NCBI GenBank assembly: GCA_030789695.1
Contig: CM061142.1
Span: 804,248,817-804,312,816 of the forward strand
DNA from: Scilla litardierei
Lineage: Eukaryota; Streptophyta; Magnoliopsida; Asparagales; Asparagaceae
Length of the DNA stretch: 64,000 bases
Direction: 5' to 3'
Part shown: in pieces, positions 36,616 through 49,545 of the stretch
How the letters are laid out: every line of letters starts with the position of its first letter
Numbering within the stretch: position 1 is the first letter of the stretch
Position numbers and translations under genes: made by a program
The notes under the pieces: model-generated
Seen by the model: only the letters and a program-made list of their open reading frames with translations
Told to the model about the DNA's origin: nothing
The model's database searches: none

Positions 36616-37775
36616 ATATGCAATCCCTGAACTCCTTCTACGAGCGAATAAGCTGCATCTGCTCTCGTCACTAATCCTTGAACTCGTCCCAAAGACTTTC
36701 CCTCAAAACATATACTATCGACATCAGCTTCTCCGTCAGACGGTCCACAATGAAGTATCACTCTGCCCAGTAGACCCATCTGTAAGGGTCATCCCCCTTA
36801 AAGATCATCTTCAACTTTCGAACCCTCCTATCAACACCAAAGTCACCCTTTCTATGGTCCAACAGGGTTGCCCATAATGAAATTGTTGATAGGCGTTCTA
36901 GTGTGTAGTTGTGGCAGCTCCAAATTCCCCAGGTAAGAGTCCATCTGTGGCGCTATCCCCCATCCATCGTAAAACCAATCTGGGTCACCACCGCCATCAT
37001 CGAAGCCTCGATAGTCATCTCCATGGCTGATTAAACCCACGTGTATCTGCAAGGCCCCGGTGCCTGTCGTCAAGATATTGTGGGCCCCCCAAGTTAACCC
37101 CAGGGGTCACTTGGCCCCGGTCTCTGTCTTTGGGCCCACGGGCCGCCTAGAAGACCATCTAAGGGCTGCCCACGGGCTGCCAAAGGCCCGTCGGCCCCAG
37201 GGTGACCCGCTCGGGGGTCACCAGGGGTCAGCGGACCCAGGGCGGGCATGGGTCTCCACCCACTGGGAAGCCGCAAGGGCCTTTGCCACATGTACTTTCT
37301 CGGGTGCTTCGTCGTAATTTTGAGGGGGGTTTTCACCCTTATGTGTGTGGTCCACCATTCGAATGAGATCTTTTTCAAAGGTGATGACTTTCCTCTTGTT
37401 GTCGACCAAAAATTTCATCTTGTGTCTCAAATCTATGTTGTTCAATAGTTGATCTTCCGCAAAGGCGATAGCTTTCCCTTTCCCTTATCCAAAAAGTGTT
37501 CTGTCCCAGATCTGCATCGTTATCTTCGTCATTATCTTCGTCGTCGTTCAGATATGGTTTCGTCGACTCTCTCTATGGAGGAAGGCTAATCATCACCAAA
37601 TTTGTTCCATTAGAGTTTTCATCAATGATTCCAACCGGGATGAAAACATTTCCTCCATCGAAGAAACCATTTCCTTCATTACTTGATGCCACTCCTCCAT
37701 CGTTCTAATGAGCCCTTCGATTTCGCTTTCAAGTCTCTCTTTCAAAGCTTCCACTTTTCTTGTCGCCATCCGGAT
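36616..37775 (-). pseudogene. Gypsy gag pseudogene, minus strand
   Basis: It reads from MATRKVEALKERLESEIEGL near 37770 through FLVDNKRKVITFEKDLIRMV (about 37370-37420) and a GC-rich linker (37080-37300). The gag core (DPYRWVYWAE, FIVDRLTEKLMSIV) lies near 36700-36800. It contains several stops. It resembles the gag at 56050-57690. It breaks off at the junction with Copia gag. Confidence 0.75.
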
Positions 37776-37794
37776 CTATGCTCCGATAGCAATT

Positions 37795-38076
37795 TGATAG
37801 GATTTGCAAGGGTTTTGGAGAAGAAATTTAGGGGTTTTATTGACAGGAATTAGAGTACAAGATAATTGGCTTCAATTCGAGAGGAGGACCGCTCCTCAAT
37901 GACCTCAATTCGAGAGGAAAAGCCAACTCTACAACTAAATTAAGATTCTACTCTTATTCTCTACTATTTCTCTCCAAATTCAACATCCCCCAATTACGCT
38001 AGCCCCCATATATATAATAAGTTGATTTCCTTACAATTACATGTCTGCCCCCCATTACAATTTTGCCACTAGATCA
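37795..38076 (-). repeat. 5' LTR of the minus-strand Gypsy
   Basis: Read on the minus strand it runs from TGATCTAGTGGCAAAATTG to GCAAATCCTATCA. It is followed by TTGCTATCGGAGCATAG, a degraded primer-binding site, and then gag. It shares CTCGAATTGA and GAGGAGCGGTCC-like blocks with the LTRs at 12796 and 55527. No matching 3' LTR is present. Confidence 0.75.
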
Positions 38077-40013
38077 TCCCCTCAGCTTTCACAGATGTTT
38101 TGCTGGCCTTAATGCTTCTGTTTTGTCAACGTCCCCTTTCACTACGATTTCACTACGAGTTTATCATTTTCTCCTCTTTAACCCGCCCTCTTCAAACCAA
38201 TGCCCCCATCCTCTCCTCTTTACACCATCGCCATCCACCCACTCTTTTTCAACCTCTTTCCAATCTTTCTCCAACCTAAAATTTCCAAACCCGACCATTT
38301 GAAATTCAAACCCCAAAAGAAATGGTTTAACTTGGATGTAACCGAGTCTAGTTAATCAGACCAATGTTAATTTTTGGATTCAACGAGTTTTCAATTACAT
38401 TAATAAATTTAGAGAATCTAATCGCTAATAACATAATTTAGGAGCTCCTTTTAAATTATACGTAAATAAAGAGGACCGATATCTAAAACCTACTAAATGC
38501 TCTCTGATCCCTATTGCCTTACCCTTACCATAGAACCCAAAACACAAAAACCTAATCCAACCCAAAATAAAACACAAAGCCTAAAACCTAACCATAAACA
38601 TATCTTCTCCGTCTGGTTTGATTTCTCTATTCTCTTCCACCAACAAAAAATACAAAATACAAAAAATTGTTGTAAAGCATATTATATTGCTACTGTACGG
38701 TAGCACGACTGTACACACTATAGTAAAGCCGCTGTAGAATGGTTGTCAATCCTTCATATTTGCATCCCATGGCTACATCGTAAGATGTTGGTTATCATAG
38801 GTGCTTGGTTATTATTGAGTGTCATAAGATTTGGTTGTTGGTTAGCCACTAACTGTAGTAGATTATGGTTGTCAATAATCATTGATTTGTTTGTTGTTGT
38901 TGATTGTCATAGGACACAATTGTTGGTTGGAAGCTAAATGCCGTTGACCACTGGTTGTCGTTGGTGATTATTTGATATTGATTATGCAATAGTTCGTTGA
39001 TAAATGTTGGTTGGTAAAAGATGTCAGTGGTTGGTCTTAGAAAATTATCCTTGATTGTCGATATTGACACGTCGGTTAAAAATTATGAGTCATTGTTTGG
39101 CTGAAAATCTCTTTCTGTTGTTATTACTTGGTTGAAAGTTATAATTGTCGTTGTTGAGGGGTTTTCATTTGTTGGTTGAAAATTAATGTTGCTTGGAACT
39201 TTTCGTTGTGGTTGTTGGCTGGTTAGAAGTTTTCATTGGAAGTTGTTTAGTTTAGTTTGCTTTTAAGAACTTGGTTGGCTTTCAATTATTTTTGTCGATT
39301 TGGAGTATGATTTCTTTCAGTTTCCTTATCGTGAAATTGGTTTGATATTCTAGAGTTAGGAATTTAAAGAGCAAGTTTGGTTTCAAATGTTTAGATTTTG
39401 ATGATTTGGTTTGGGTTGGTATTTGGCTTCAGAGAACAATTTGGTTTTCAAAACGTAAGCTTCGTTTGATTTTTCAACAAGAAAACTAGCTTTGGTTTTA
39501 AGGATTTGGTCAAGTTGACAAAATAAATGTCGAGTGGTCAAGTCAGATGTGGTTGTCGGTGGGAGGGGGACTTTGGGTGTGAAGGTAACCAATTTGAAGA
39601 CCAAGCTACTTCAATTTTATATGTACTACAGTTTTCAAAATTTTAGGGGATTACATGTTCAGGCAATTTTAAAGCCAGTGTTAGTGGTTTCAGATGGACG
39701 ATGTTACAACTTCATAACTTCATACAGATACAGACGATTCAGCAACTTCATATGAACAGTTCAGCAATTGTTGATGGTTGGTTTAGCATATTTAGATGGA
39801 CGTTTAGCAATTCAAGAGATTCGAACACACCTGACTATATGCACATAAACATAAAAAGTTCCAGTTTAATTTATTTGTGACAGGCTGTGCACGAATGATC
39901 CAGCTTGAGAGTGAATGTTTAGTAACAAGAAGTTTTCAATTTGGAAGTAGGAAAAAAAAGTATTGGCTTTATTTCTAAAAAATTGAAGTCCAATCAAGAG
40001 TCAAATATTAATG
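38077..40013. other. Intron sequence, GTTGGTTG-rich, no gene recognised
   Basis: The stretch 38740-39300 has many GGTTGTTGGTTG and TTGGTTGAAA motifs, as in a degenerate simple repeat. Short frames have no recognisable product. No transposon border was found. Confidence 0.55.
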
Positions 40014-40091
40014 TGACAGGAACCAAGGCAAAGATATGATTTTTATTAGAATAATACTCAAAATAAAGATAGATTGATTACACTTGAAGGG

Positions 40092-40805
40092 GGTAATCGC
40101 CTTCCCAAGACGCCTATCGATATGGGATGTCCACACCCTCCCTATACCGAGGAACATTCTCTTCTCAAATATCCAAAACACTCACAATTTTCACATACTA
40201 AGGCCGACTAGCCTCCCCTCTTATTTATTAATAATCCTAACTAAAAGTCTATAATTCGCACAATACCCCTGCAATAATAAAATAACACAAAACACAATAA
40301 AATATGCCCCAAGTGGGCCGGATGTAACATTACTCCTCCTTCCCAAGACGCCTATCGATATGGGATGTCCACACCCTCCCTATACCGAGGAACATTCTCT
40401 TCTCAAATATCCAAAACACTCACAATTTCCACATACTAAGGCCGACTAGCCTCCCCTCTTATTTATGAATAATCCTAACTAAAAGTCTATAATTCGCACA
40501 ATACCCCTGCAATAATAAAATAACACAAAACACAATAAAATATGCCCCAAGTGGGCCGGATGTAACATTACTCCGCCTTCCCAAGACGCCTATCGATATG
40601 GGATGTCCACACCCTCCCTATACCGAGGAACATTCTCTTCTCAAATATCCAAAACACTCACAATTTCCACATACTAAGGCCGACTAGCCTCCCCTCTTAT
40701 TTATTAATAATCCTAACTAAAAGTCTATAATTCGCACAATACCCCTGCAATAATAAAATAACACAAAACACAATAAAATATGTCCCAAGTGGGCCGGATG
40801 TAACA
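40092..40805 (-). repeat. Three tandem 238-bp LTR-derived units
   Basis: Copies at about 40092-40329, 40330-40567 and 40568-40805 each include CTTCCCAAGACGCCTATCGA and end GGCCGGATGTAACA. They differ at few bases. Each unit is the LTR start plus about 8 bases of the adjacent purine-tract region and lacks the LTR tail. Confidence 0.93.
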
Positions 40806-40824
40806 TTACTCCGCCCCCCAAAAA

Positions 40825-41760
40825 TCGATGTTGTCCTCAAGGTGGTGCATGAAGTCCGTGGGCCATCCATTGCAAGCCTTCTCCCGGGTCAAAAGGATGA
40901 AATTAGTCTCCACCGCTTTCAACGACGTCCTGAAAAATATCGTTAAGCCAAGGCGGGGCCCAAAAGGGTGTAGTCGGGCTCCCACAAATACTCTGAAGGG
41001 TCATCGTCGTCGTGGCGCTGCTGGAAGGGCTCTGTTGCTCGCTGTTTTGGGCCCAAAAAGCTAAATTCTCGTTGTCCGGCGCCTCGGAAGCCTAGGCGCC
41101 CCCTTCTGGAGGGGCGGCAGCCCCCTTGGGGGACCCGGGAGGGGCTAACGCCCCTTCTGGAGGGGGGCAACCCCTCGGGGATGCCCTGTGAAGGCGGCCC
41201 TCCCTGTTGCGCTCCCTTTCGTTGTTTCGCCGTCGAAAAAGATATCTTTTGTCCTAGATCTAAGTTGTCGTTCAGATCTGAATTCTTCGCCGTTGTGGGA
41301 TTTGCGTTTTCATTCAGATTTGAATGGACCTTTTGGGAAGCGCCACGAACTCCTTCAGATGTGCACCGTAATCCCCCGTCTTCTTCAATCTGAAAGTTCC
41401 GCTGCCTTTCTTGCCTCATCTGCCGCTTCCTCGGCATCTTCTTCCTTCAGGGCTTCCCTCAACTCTTGAAAGAGTTGTTTCCAAGTTTTCTCTTCTACTT
41501 TTTCTTCCGAAATTGTCATCTTTAGCCCTAAATCTGGGCTTTCGCCTAGATCTGAAATTTCCGCCGCCTTCAGATCTGAAATTTCCGCCGCCTTCATATC
41601 TGAAATTTCCGCCGCCTTCATATCTGAAATTTTCAGGGCCTTCAGATCTGCGATGAGTTCTTGATTTGATTGCTGCAACTCTAGGGCTAATTGTATGACG
41701 ATCTCCAACCTTTCATGCACGAATCTCCTCCACTCCGCCATGGATCGTTGCTTTGATACC
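40825..41760 (-). pseudogene. Gypsy gag with ISDMKAAE repeats, minus strand
   Basis: The frame opens MAEWRRFVHERLEIVIQLAL and then has four 8-residue repeats of the type ISD(M/L)KAAE (30-bp-class repeats at 41545-41640). An acidic segment (LREALKEEDAEEAADEARKA) follows. A frame change leads to an Asn and Gly-rich stretch and a GC-rich linker rich in PSRRG. The pol end follows at 40825-40850. No protease, RT or integrase remains. Confidence 0.7.
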
Positions 41761-42068
41761 AAAATGATAGGAACCAAGACAAAGATACGATTTTTATTAG
41801 AATAATACTGAAAATAAAGATAAATTAATTCCACTTAAATGGGGTAATTGTCCTCCCAAGACGCTTATTGATAGGAGACATCCGCACCCTCCCGAGATCG
41901 AGGAACCTTTCCCTCTCAAATATTCAATAACACACAATTTCCGCATACTAGGCCCGGCTAGCCTCCCCTCTGATTTATAATAATCCTAACTAAAAGTCTA
42001 ATTCCCACAATACCTCTATAATAATAAAATAACACAAAAAATATGCCTCAAGTGGGCCGGATATAACA

Positions 42069-43880
42069 GAAAGCTACTCCTAGTTGTATATGTCGTGTAT
42101 TTTTCAATATAAACGATATCAATAGCCCAGTTTGGATGTGGCCTTTATTAAGAATAACATTTTCTCTTTGAATTATCAACAGGAAGTATGCCGAATTCTT
42201 TTCCAGGAAAAACTACATCAACAGAGATAAGGCGTTTCAATAGTTCGGTAGCAAAAAACCATCCTAGCATTTTAAGCAGTTCACGACCCCCTCCATTCCA
42301 CATATTGTCCCAACCACATATTGTCCCAACATTTCATTATAATATAAACCGTGTGAAAGCCAAAACTAATCTAAGCAACTGAAAAGTGTTTGGAAGCGAA
42401 AATGCACATAAAACATATAGTGAGAAATAGAATTAAAATGGAAAGAAAAACAAGACAATCATTCAATTGAGTACTGCCACGTGAAAAAATGACGGCTCGA
42501 ACCAGGGGAAATCACCCTAAATAGCCCCTCATACAATGTCAATATTTAGCTGAAAGTACTTTGTCAAGGATAAATCCAGACCACTTGATAAAATATAATT
42601 AATGATTGTAGGAGCATTTACTAGGAGGTCAAAACTGATAAGATGTTGTCATTCACTTCTAACTGAGCTTGGAATCCAATTGAGTTCAGACATGGGCTTA
42701 GAGAATTCCACGTGCTGCCAAAAAGGGACTTCATATTGGTTGTCTTTGACCAAGTAGGAACTGTGCTTAAGATCAAATCAAATGGAACTTTTGCAAACTG
42801 AATCCTGACAAATATAGTGGTTTCACATGGAAGCAATTCCAATCTAACCAGAATTTGTTTCACTGAACTTGAGAAACATGTGCGATGTAGAACCAGAGAA
42901 AGTTTGGGAAATTTGGTAAAAATTTTAGAAGAACAAAAACCGGGGTTCCAATGCTTCTCACCAAGAATTTAACTTCTAGTCAAATAGACATTTCTCGTGT
43001 TTGGAATTTAATCACTCAAAACTTTTCATTGATTAAAAAAATAAAATCAGTTTGGGGCCTATTTATATGCTTGCAACTGGAAGCAACTCTTCCCACCAAC
43101 TAATGTGGGACTAAACTTTTATTAAATACTAATAAAAAGAAAAAAGCAACAAATTAAAAATAAAGCGCAACAAGTGGCTTAACTCAGGCTCGAACCTAGC
43201 CATAGTAAACTTGGATGTCCCCATCAACTTTCCCCGAGTCAGAAGAACTCAGTCTTTACGATTGTAGTACCATGTGGTTGCCATAATCTTTGAGCAATTC
43301 TGAATATATCCTTTATAGCTTTGCTCTGAAAATCTTAATCTAAGTCCTGTCTGAATCATGTCCGAATCATGTTGGTCTTTCCAACTAACCAAGTAGCGCT
43401 AATAGACCTCTTGCCTGGTTAATATTACATGTTCATATAAGATGCGAGCAATCTGATCCTTGCAAGTAGTAGTGGCAAATTAACCAAATATAATAATACA
43501 TGGACACTCATCTCATCGTGAGAACACTAAAAAAAGGATCTGTGGATGTTGCGGCTGCGGCTGGACTTTTAAAAATGACTAAACCCTCAATGTTAAAGTC
43601 GAGTTTATACCATAATATGATAGAGCTAATTTTGCTTAAGGTTTTGAATATGCAAAATGCTACGAGCATACAGTTTCTTTAAAGTGTCAAAAGTAAACCT
43701 CTCATGTCTGATTTTTACCGATACGTCACCCGCATTAAATTCTTTGAAACATCTGTACACATCTGCAATAATTTTATATCGTTTATTACTAGAATGAATC
43801 CTCCTACTGATCTCTTTATGTAAATCATAAATATGTTGCGCAAGCTAACTCTGGCAATGTATACTGATGCGACATGAGAA
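42069..43880. other. Intron sequence, nothing recognised
   Basis: Frames at 42188-42382 (+) and 42621-42863 (-) have no recognisable domain. The sequence is moderately A/T rich without repeat borders. It is a candidate place for the missing SUVH4 micro-exon, but no suitable exon was seen. Confidence 0.45.
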
Positions 43881-44730
43881 TGAGGTATATAGGCTTCCTA
43901 GGTTTTATTCCAACGAATGACTTCAAATAAACTCATGCCAATAGATCTATTCCCCGAACTATTGTTTACAAACTCCGCGGCCGTTAACATGAAATCCTTA
44001 GGATTCTCACCCACTAAACATCTACTAAGATTCCCAAAAGTCCGGTTCACTATCTCAGTTTTCATTTTGAGTGTGACAAGCAATGAAATTTTTTAGCTTA
44101 GTGCACATCATATCTAAAGGTTTTTCAAAAAGAATCCATGAACTTTACATCACTATCTGAGACAGTCATTTAAGGCAAATAATCCAACAATTTCATCAAA
44201 ATAGAGACTAACGATGTGAAATGCATCAGAGGCTTTGGAACAGTGGATAAAGTGGGTTGTTTTTAAGAAACAGCCCATTATAACAAAGATAGAGTCGTGT
44301 ATATAAGGAGTAGGTGGAAGTTCTTACACGCGGTCCATACTAATATCCTGTCAGGGACAACCAAGCACTGATAATGGTGTGTAGAACCTAGTAATTTACT
44401 TTCGATGCTAATTGGCAAATACGACACTACCAGACAAGTCTGGCAACATCTCTTTTAAAACACAGCCAATAAAACTGACTCTCAACAACACTTCTATCGT
44501 ATTGTCCCGCCCGAAAGTCCTAATAACCCCATCATGAATCTTTCAAATAATAAAATTTCTTGTATATGGAATACACAACTGGGTGGCCTTAAATAGATAC
44601 ATATCTTGTAGGAAACAAATATCTCGCTTATAAGATCAATTTTTGAAAATATAGTGGCACCAACCATCATATAAAGCATATTATCCAGCCTGCATATTAT
44701 CCAGCCTAGGAATAGGAAAAGGGTACTTAA
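43880..44730 (-). pseudogene. Gypsy pol remnant (RT to integrase), minus strand
   Basis: Read on the minus strand, KYPFPIPRLDNMLYMM and VGATIFSKIDL (44620-44725) are RT text. DVARLVWQCRICQLAS-like text near 44400-44450 is the integrase zinc finger. VNRTFGNLSRCLVGENPKDF near 43970-44050 is the integrase core end, followed by AAEFVNNSSGNRSIGMSLFE. RT catalytic parts and RNase H are deleted and stops are frequent. LTRs were not found. Confidence 0.75.
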
Positions 44731-46396
44731 CCAGTGATTTAATTAATTGCAAGGTTACACATGCTCAATCTTCCATCCTTGAACTCATCCCACGAGCAGA
44801 GGCAACCAATGATTTTATTAAGCATATTAACCACATCTAACTTGATTCATGGGCCTAATTTCTTTCTGATGGGCCAACACGTTCCTACAAATTGAAATCA
44901 GCACACATTGTTTATTGGACCTTCGACAAGAATGTTTGTTTTATTGCTTTGAGACTATCCGTGCACGTGATTGTTTAGGCTTAAAGTGGAGCTTCTACAC
45001 CTTGTTTGCTTCGAGACTATGCTTGCATGCCGCTATGTAGGATTGAGGTGGACTACTGGAGCTATAACTCCTTGTTGTCTGTTGTGCCTATTGTAGTGTT
45101 TTGCCACTAGATGCAACTTAATTCATCACAAGTGCGACTCATTTCGTCAGTGAAGCTCTGTTAAGGCACTATCTCCCCTCGATATTGGTTAGGTTTGAGC
45201 AGATACAAGATAAGGTGAATTTTTTGTTAGGGTTCGTTTCGCATCCTTTTGATTACATAATGTAAGTGGTATGGCGCAAAATTGAAAAGCGGGTTTAGTT
45301 TTAGTTCCATATCTGTTAAAGTAACTTACGGAATATGTTAGGACTAATGACTCAAATATTAATCCTTCAAAGCCAAAATATGTTTCAAGCATATTAACAA
45401 CGTTCATCTCAGCTTATAGGCTAATAGGCTTAGTTCCTTTTTATGGGCCTACTAGCTTCAACACTATTCATTTCAACATTCAAACAAATTCAACATCATT
45501 TGATAATCGGCCAAAAAAATGAAATTCAAATTAGTCAAATACCCGCGTAATTCAGAAATGGATTGAGGCGCTTTTGCTCGAGTAAATTGAACCTGCAATT
45601 GATAAATAGTCAACAGAAATATTTAAAATGTAGATTAGTAGATTAGAATATGCTAGAAGTTCGTATTCATAATCATGAACATTTTTAAAAGTAAAACAAA
45701 GTCTAGACCCTCAACAAAATAAATGCCACATTTCGCCACAAAGTAGATGGTACGCAGCCAGTTTAGACAGGTTAAAAAGGTCACTGACTACAAAAAAGTT
45801 TGCATAAGCATTTGCACCAATTGTGCCCACTACAAGACATCTGTGACACTGAAAGTTACTGGATGCTGTTAATTGGCATTCAATGTCATCCGGAAGAGTG
45901 TTTTAGTTTCTAAATTCGTAAAAGTCAAAGTCAGCATTGTATTAAAATTCTATTCCTTGTTTTCAGTTTTCCATATGTAGAATCTACTGGTAAGCTAATT
46001 ACAATGTATTGGTGCAAGCTCGTTCATTTTCTTGTATTCTTCTTCGTGTTTCCTTCTTCCGACCTTGCTCAGATCTGGGTAGGAGTAGGTAATCTTCTCG
46101 AAACTTTAATCCTTTTCTTCAAACCCCTTAAAATCCCATCTTTGTTACCTTGCAATGCAGGGTTACATTATCTAGGAAGCCTTCCAGACAGTTAAAAATT
46201 ACACACACACACACACACAACCATTAACCAGAATTGTGTTAGATTTGGATAAATAAATCTACTAGTCATAGCCTGTCACGAGACATTCAAAATATTCCTC
46301 CGAAAATTTTCAACCCATTCAAAATCTCCTCCTCCAAAAAAACATTGTAGGCTCTTCAAAATCCCCCAAAAAATTTGCAGCCACCTTCAACGGACA
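44731..46396. other. Intron sequence with (CA)n, no gene recognised
   Basis: A (CA)n tract of about 10 units lies at 46200-46219. The stretch 46270-46396 is rich in CAAAATCTCCTCC-like text related to 54640-54690, and may belong to the outer end of the Mutator-like element. Confidence 0.5.
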
Positions 46397-46600
46397 GCAA
46401 AGAGGCCAAAAATTAAAAATAATTAGCAAAATCAACCCAAAAATAAAATAATTAGCAAACCCGACCTCCTCTTGCCCAGTTAGCACAGAAGCTGCTAAAA
46501 GGGCAACCCTGGCGTGTGGCCCATGGGCCGCACTTCCAACGTGCGGCTCATGACCGCACCTTTCAAGTGCGGCCTTGAGCCGCACCTGTGGAGTGTGGCC
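46397..46600 (+). repeat. Left terminal inverted repeat of the Mutator-like element
   Basis: It pairs with 54412-54638 with moderately high identity by eye. GTGCGG and GCCGCAC blocks alternate in the inner half and could themselves form hairpins. Confidence 0.85.
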
Positions 46601-47049
46601 AATAAGTTGCACTGATACAGACACCTCCTATTTGTTTGCTCTTCCTCTCAATATCAACAACTTTTGCTCCTACTCCCCCAATACGTCACCATTGATTCAT
46701 CACAGCATATGCATATATATCAAAACTTGTCACAAATAATGTTCACACTCCTACTTCTCACAGCCTTCGCATTTCACAAATATCACAAATAGTATATCAC
46801 AACACATCACATCGATATCAGAAAGATCATATAAATCAAAACACACAGCACATCGAATTCGTCAAGCTTACATAACACATATCTCAAACAACATTGAATT
46901 CATTAACCATAGTATTTTCACATTGCATATCACATCGAATTCAACAAAATTACATAAAACATATAGCAAACATATATAAAATGGCCATAACACAACATTC
47001 ATGGCCATAACACAATATTCTCAATAGAGTAACATTCACCATTGCATCA

Positions 47050-48965
47050 TGTGTGGGATCGGCCGGGGCCTTGAGATGAAGACCCGCAGCCTTGAGATGA
47101 AGAACTAAAAGATAAGTATAAATTAGAACATATATATACACACATCCACAAAAAATATGCGAATTGCAAAATCAACATACGCTTGTGTGAGGGGATTACT
47201 TCGGCAATGTGATTTGTAATGTCCGAGTTGATGACAATTGCCACATCTATTCCGTCGGCTTCATTCACGGGGAATATCCATTGCCTCACGAATCTGTGTA
47301 GATAGAGGCCGACTTGGAGGTCTTCTTTTGTCGGATGGAAGTAATTTGGGACCATCCCAAGCCTTCCAACAACGTTCATCGGGTATGGGGTGAAATAAAG
47401 GTTCATATGCAAGGCGATATCTGCTAACTCTATACCATGACGAACAGAATGGCATATATGTTATGTTGGCACCATATTCTTGTCTGGACATTGCGACGAT
47501 CAAATGGGCACATGGTATGTGTTGAAGCATAGGAATATTGCAAGTATATTTGCATTTCTCGTCAAGTAAATTAACAGTATAACAGAGGCCATCGTTGTCC
47601 GTCATCTGCCACTCACAACCACTAAACCGTGTGAGCATAAATGTTCGAGCTTCTTCCCTCCGTTCCCCAATAATGTCCAATGTTGTGGGTACAAAATCGG
47701 TCGTCCACCATTGCCCACTCAGTCTTCGATGGTAGAAATATTTAATTAACCTGTAAAATGTTCTTCCTATCATCTAGCACCTTTAAGCATTCCATTGAAG
47801 CTCTCAGAATAATTTGTTGTCATGATACAATAGCGTTTTACACGATCAGCATGCATCACTCACATGCTTTCTTACCCATATAATCTGCAGATATCCACTG
47901 ATCTGCTTCAATAGACTCGTCTCTGATTTTGGCACGAAAGGCATTGTATGTAAGCAAGTCGATGCAGTGCCAGCCATCCAAAACTTTCCCTCCAAGGTAC
48001 ATGTTCGGAATCCGTTCGACTTGTAATTAGCAATTATATGCCGAAGACAATACCTATAGTGACAATGTGCTCGCCAGCCCTATTCTAGTGCTCGTGAAAT
48101 TCATTTCATTCTATCTGAAATGAAGGTAATCGTTCGTCCATGAGCACTTGGTAAGTATTCATATATACATGCGGAAAACCACTTCCAATTTTCTTGGTTC
48201 TCAGCTGACACAACAGCAAAAGCCAAGGGAAACAGCCCACCATTTCTATCCCTCCGGTTGCCACAACACCCAACATATTTCCCATACAAATGGGTACCAT
48301 TAATACTTAGGATCAGCCGACAATGCTTGAAACCCGTGATTAAAGGACCAAATGCCCAGAAGACCCAGAAAATTGTGCCACTACATGCGAAAAACCACTT
48401 CCAATTTTCTTGGTTCTCAACTGACACAACAGCAAAAGCCAAAGGAAACAGCCCACCATTTCTATCCCTCCGGTTGCCACAAGTAAACACCCAACATATT
48501 TCCAATACAAATGGGTACCATCAATACTTAGGATCAGCAGACGATGCTTGAAACCCTTGATTAAAGGACCAAATGCCCAGAAGACCCAGAAAATTGTGCC
48601 ACTCCTGCCCCGATGGTGTCATAATTGATCATGTAAACGGTAACCGGATTAGCCTCTGAAATGGCCTCTAAATACCGAGGTAGCCGATTATATGACTCCT
48701 CCCAATCCAAAAATCCTTTATAACGCCTTCGATCTTGCCATCCATACTTTGTAATATGAAATTCGGATCCTTAACATAGTGCTTATGGCCTCTTGGATTT
48801 AACTTTCCCTCCGATATATCGTGGTTCGTTATTTCCATCAATATATAATTCACAGGCAAAATGGCATATGACAAAAATTGAATCATTTGCCATAACCAAC
48901 AACCTGCACACGAACCAATATAAGTATTCCAGAATAATTCTCCCTTTAACAAGAGTCCGCGTCAA
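47050..48965 (-). pseudogene. MuDR-type transposase pseudogene
   Basis: The MULE catalytic domain shows GFKHCRLILSINGTHLYGKY and LFPLAFAVVSAENQENWKWF (48101-48330). The SWIM zinc finger is CKYTCNIPMLQHIPCAH (about 47495-47560), followed by a tail with ERCWKAWDGP. Upstream fragments at 48668-48952 fit the N-terminal part. Stops and a 215-bp internal tandem duplication of the catalytic region break the frame. It would cut and paste the element through its terminal repeats. Confidence 0.82.
48168..48603 (-). repeat. Tandem duplication (215 and 221 bp) in the MULE catalytic domain
   Basis: Copies 48168-48382 and 48383-48603 both start ACATGCG(G/A)AAAACCACTTCC or a near form and end AAAATTGTGCCACT. 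The second copy has an extra AGTAAAC-like insert near 48481. The duplicated protein segment repeats NRRDRNGGLFPLAFAVVS. Confidence 0.93.
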
Positions 48966-49154
48966 TATCTATATATAAACCCTAAATTTCCAAATCACTA
49001 AATCCATAAATCATAACAAAATAAACAACAAAAAACGATGAATACCTATTAGGAGATCTGCTCTATCGGAACGGATCGGCTCCCGTGTAGCACAGGGGTC
49101 GGATTTCAGCTGAGTTGAAGCGGAATCGAAGTGCACAAGCACACAAGAAAACAA

Positions 49155-49235
49155 GCTGCAGCGGCGCAGTTGTCTTTTTGGAGGCCGCACTCCACAGGTG
49201 CGGCCCATGGCCGCACTTGGGAAGTGCGGCCCCGT
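49155..49235 (+). repeat. Internal copy of the Mutator terminal-repeat motif
   Basis: The text GCGCAGTTGTC to AAGTGCGGCCCC, with CTCCACAGGTGCGGCCCATG inside, resembles the right terminal repeat at 54390-54470 in the same orientation. It lies just upstream of the transposase gene and may be the original end of a smaller element. Confidence 0.7.
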
Positions 49236-49545
49236 TGGCTATAAAGATGATGATACTTCCAGCAAGAGTTATGTACGTATCATACACCCGCCGACACCGA
49301 GGTGACGCACCGGCGATCCACGTCTCAGGTATTAGATGATTTTGTGATATATAATTCATAATAAAAAGATATTTTTAGCTAATCGGTAGTTTCATATGAT
49401 AGGTATTTTGGTTACGCCGGAAGCAGTCGGAGTGATGGCACTTGCTCGCCGGGATAACGTGGTCACGCCGAAAGCAATCGTAGAATACTATGACATCCCA
49501 ACCATACCCCACTGAGAGAAAGAATGTTGACTGAATAAAGTAGAT

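Larger units (their letters stand above)
40014..42068 (-). mobile_element. Short Gypsy element, minus strand, with repeated 3' LTR segment
   Basis: The 5' LTR is 41765-42068 (minus reading TGTTATATCCGGCCCACTTG to GGTTCCTATCA), followed by TTTTGGTATCAAAGCAACG as primer site. The 3' LTR is 40014-40329. Between purine tract and LTR there are two extra 238-bp copies of the first part of the LTR. Only gag remains inside and the pol end (HHLEDNIDFWG) abuts it. No matching 5-bp target duplication was seen. Confidence 0.85.

Noticed and set aside
42621..42863. 80-residue minus-strand frame as an exon or gag piece
   Set aside because: No family motif and no splice context could be supported.
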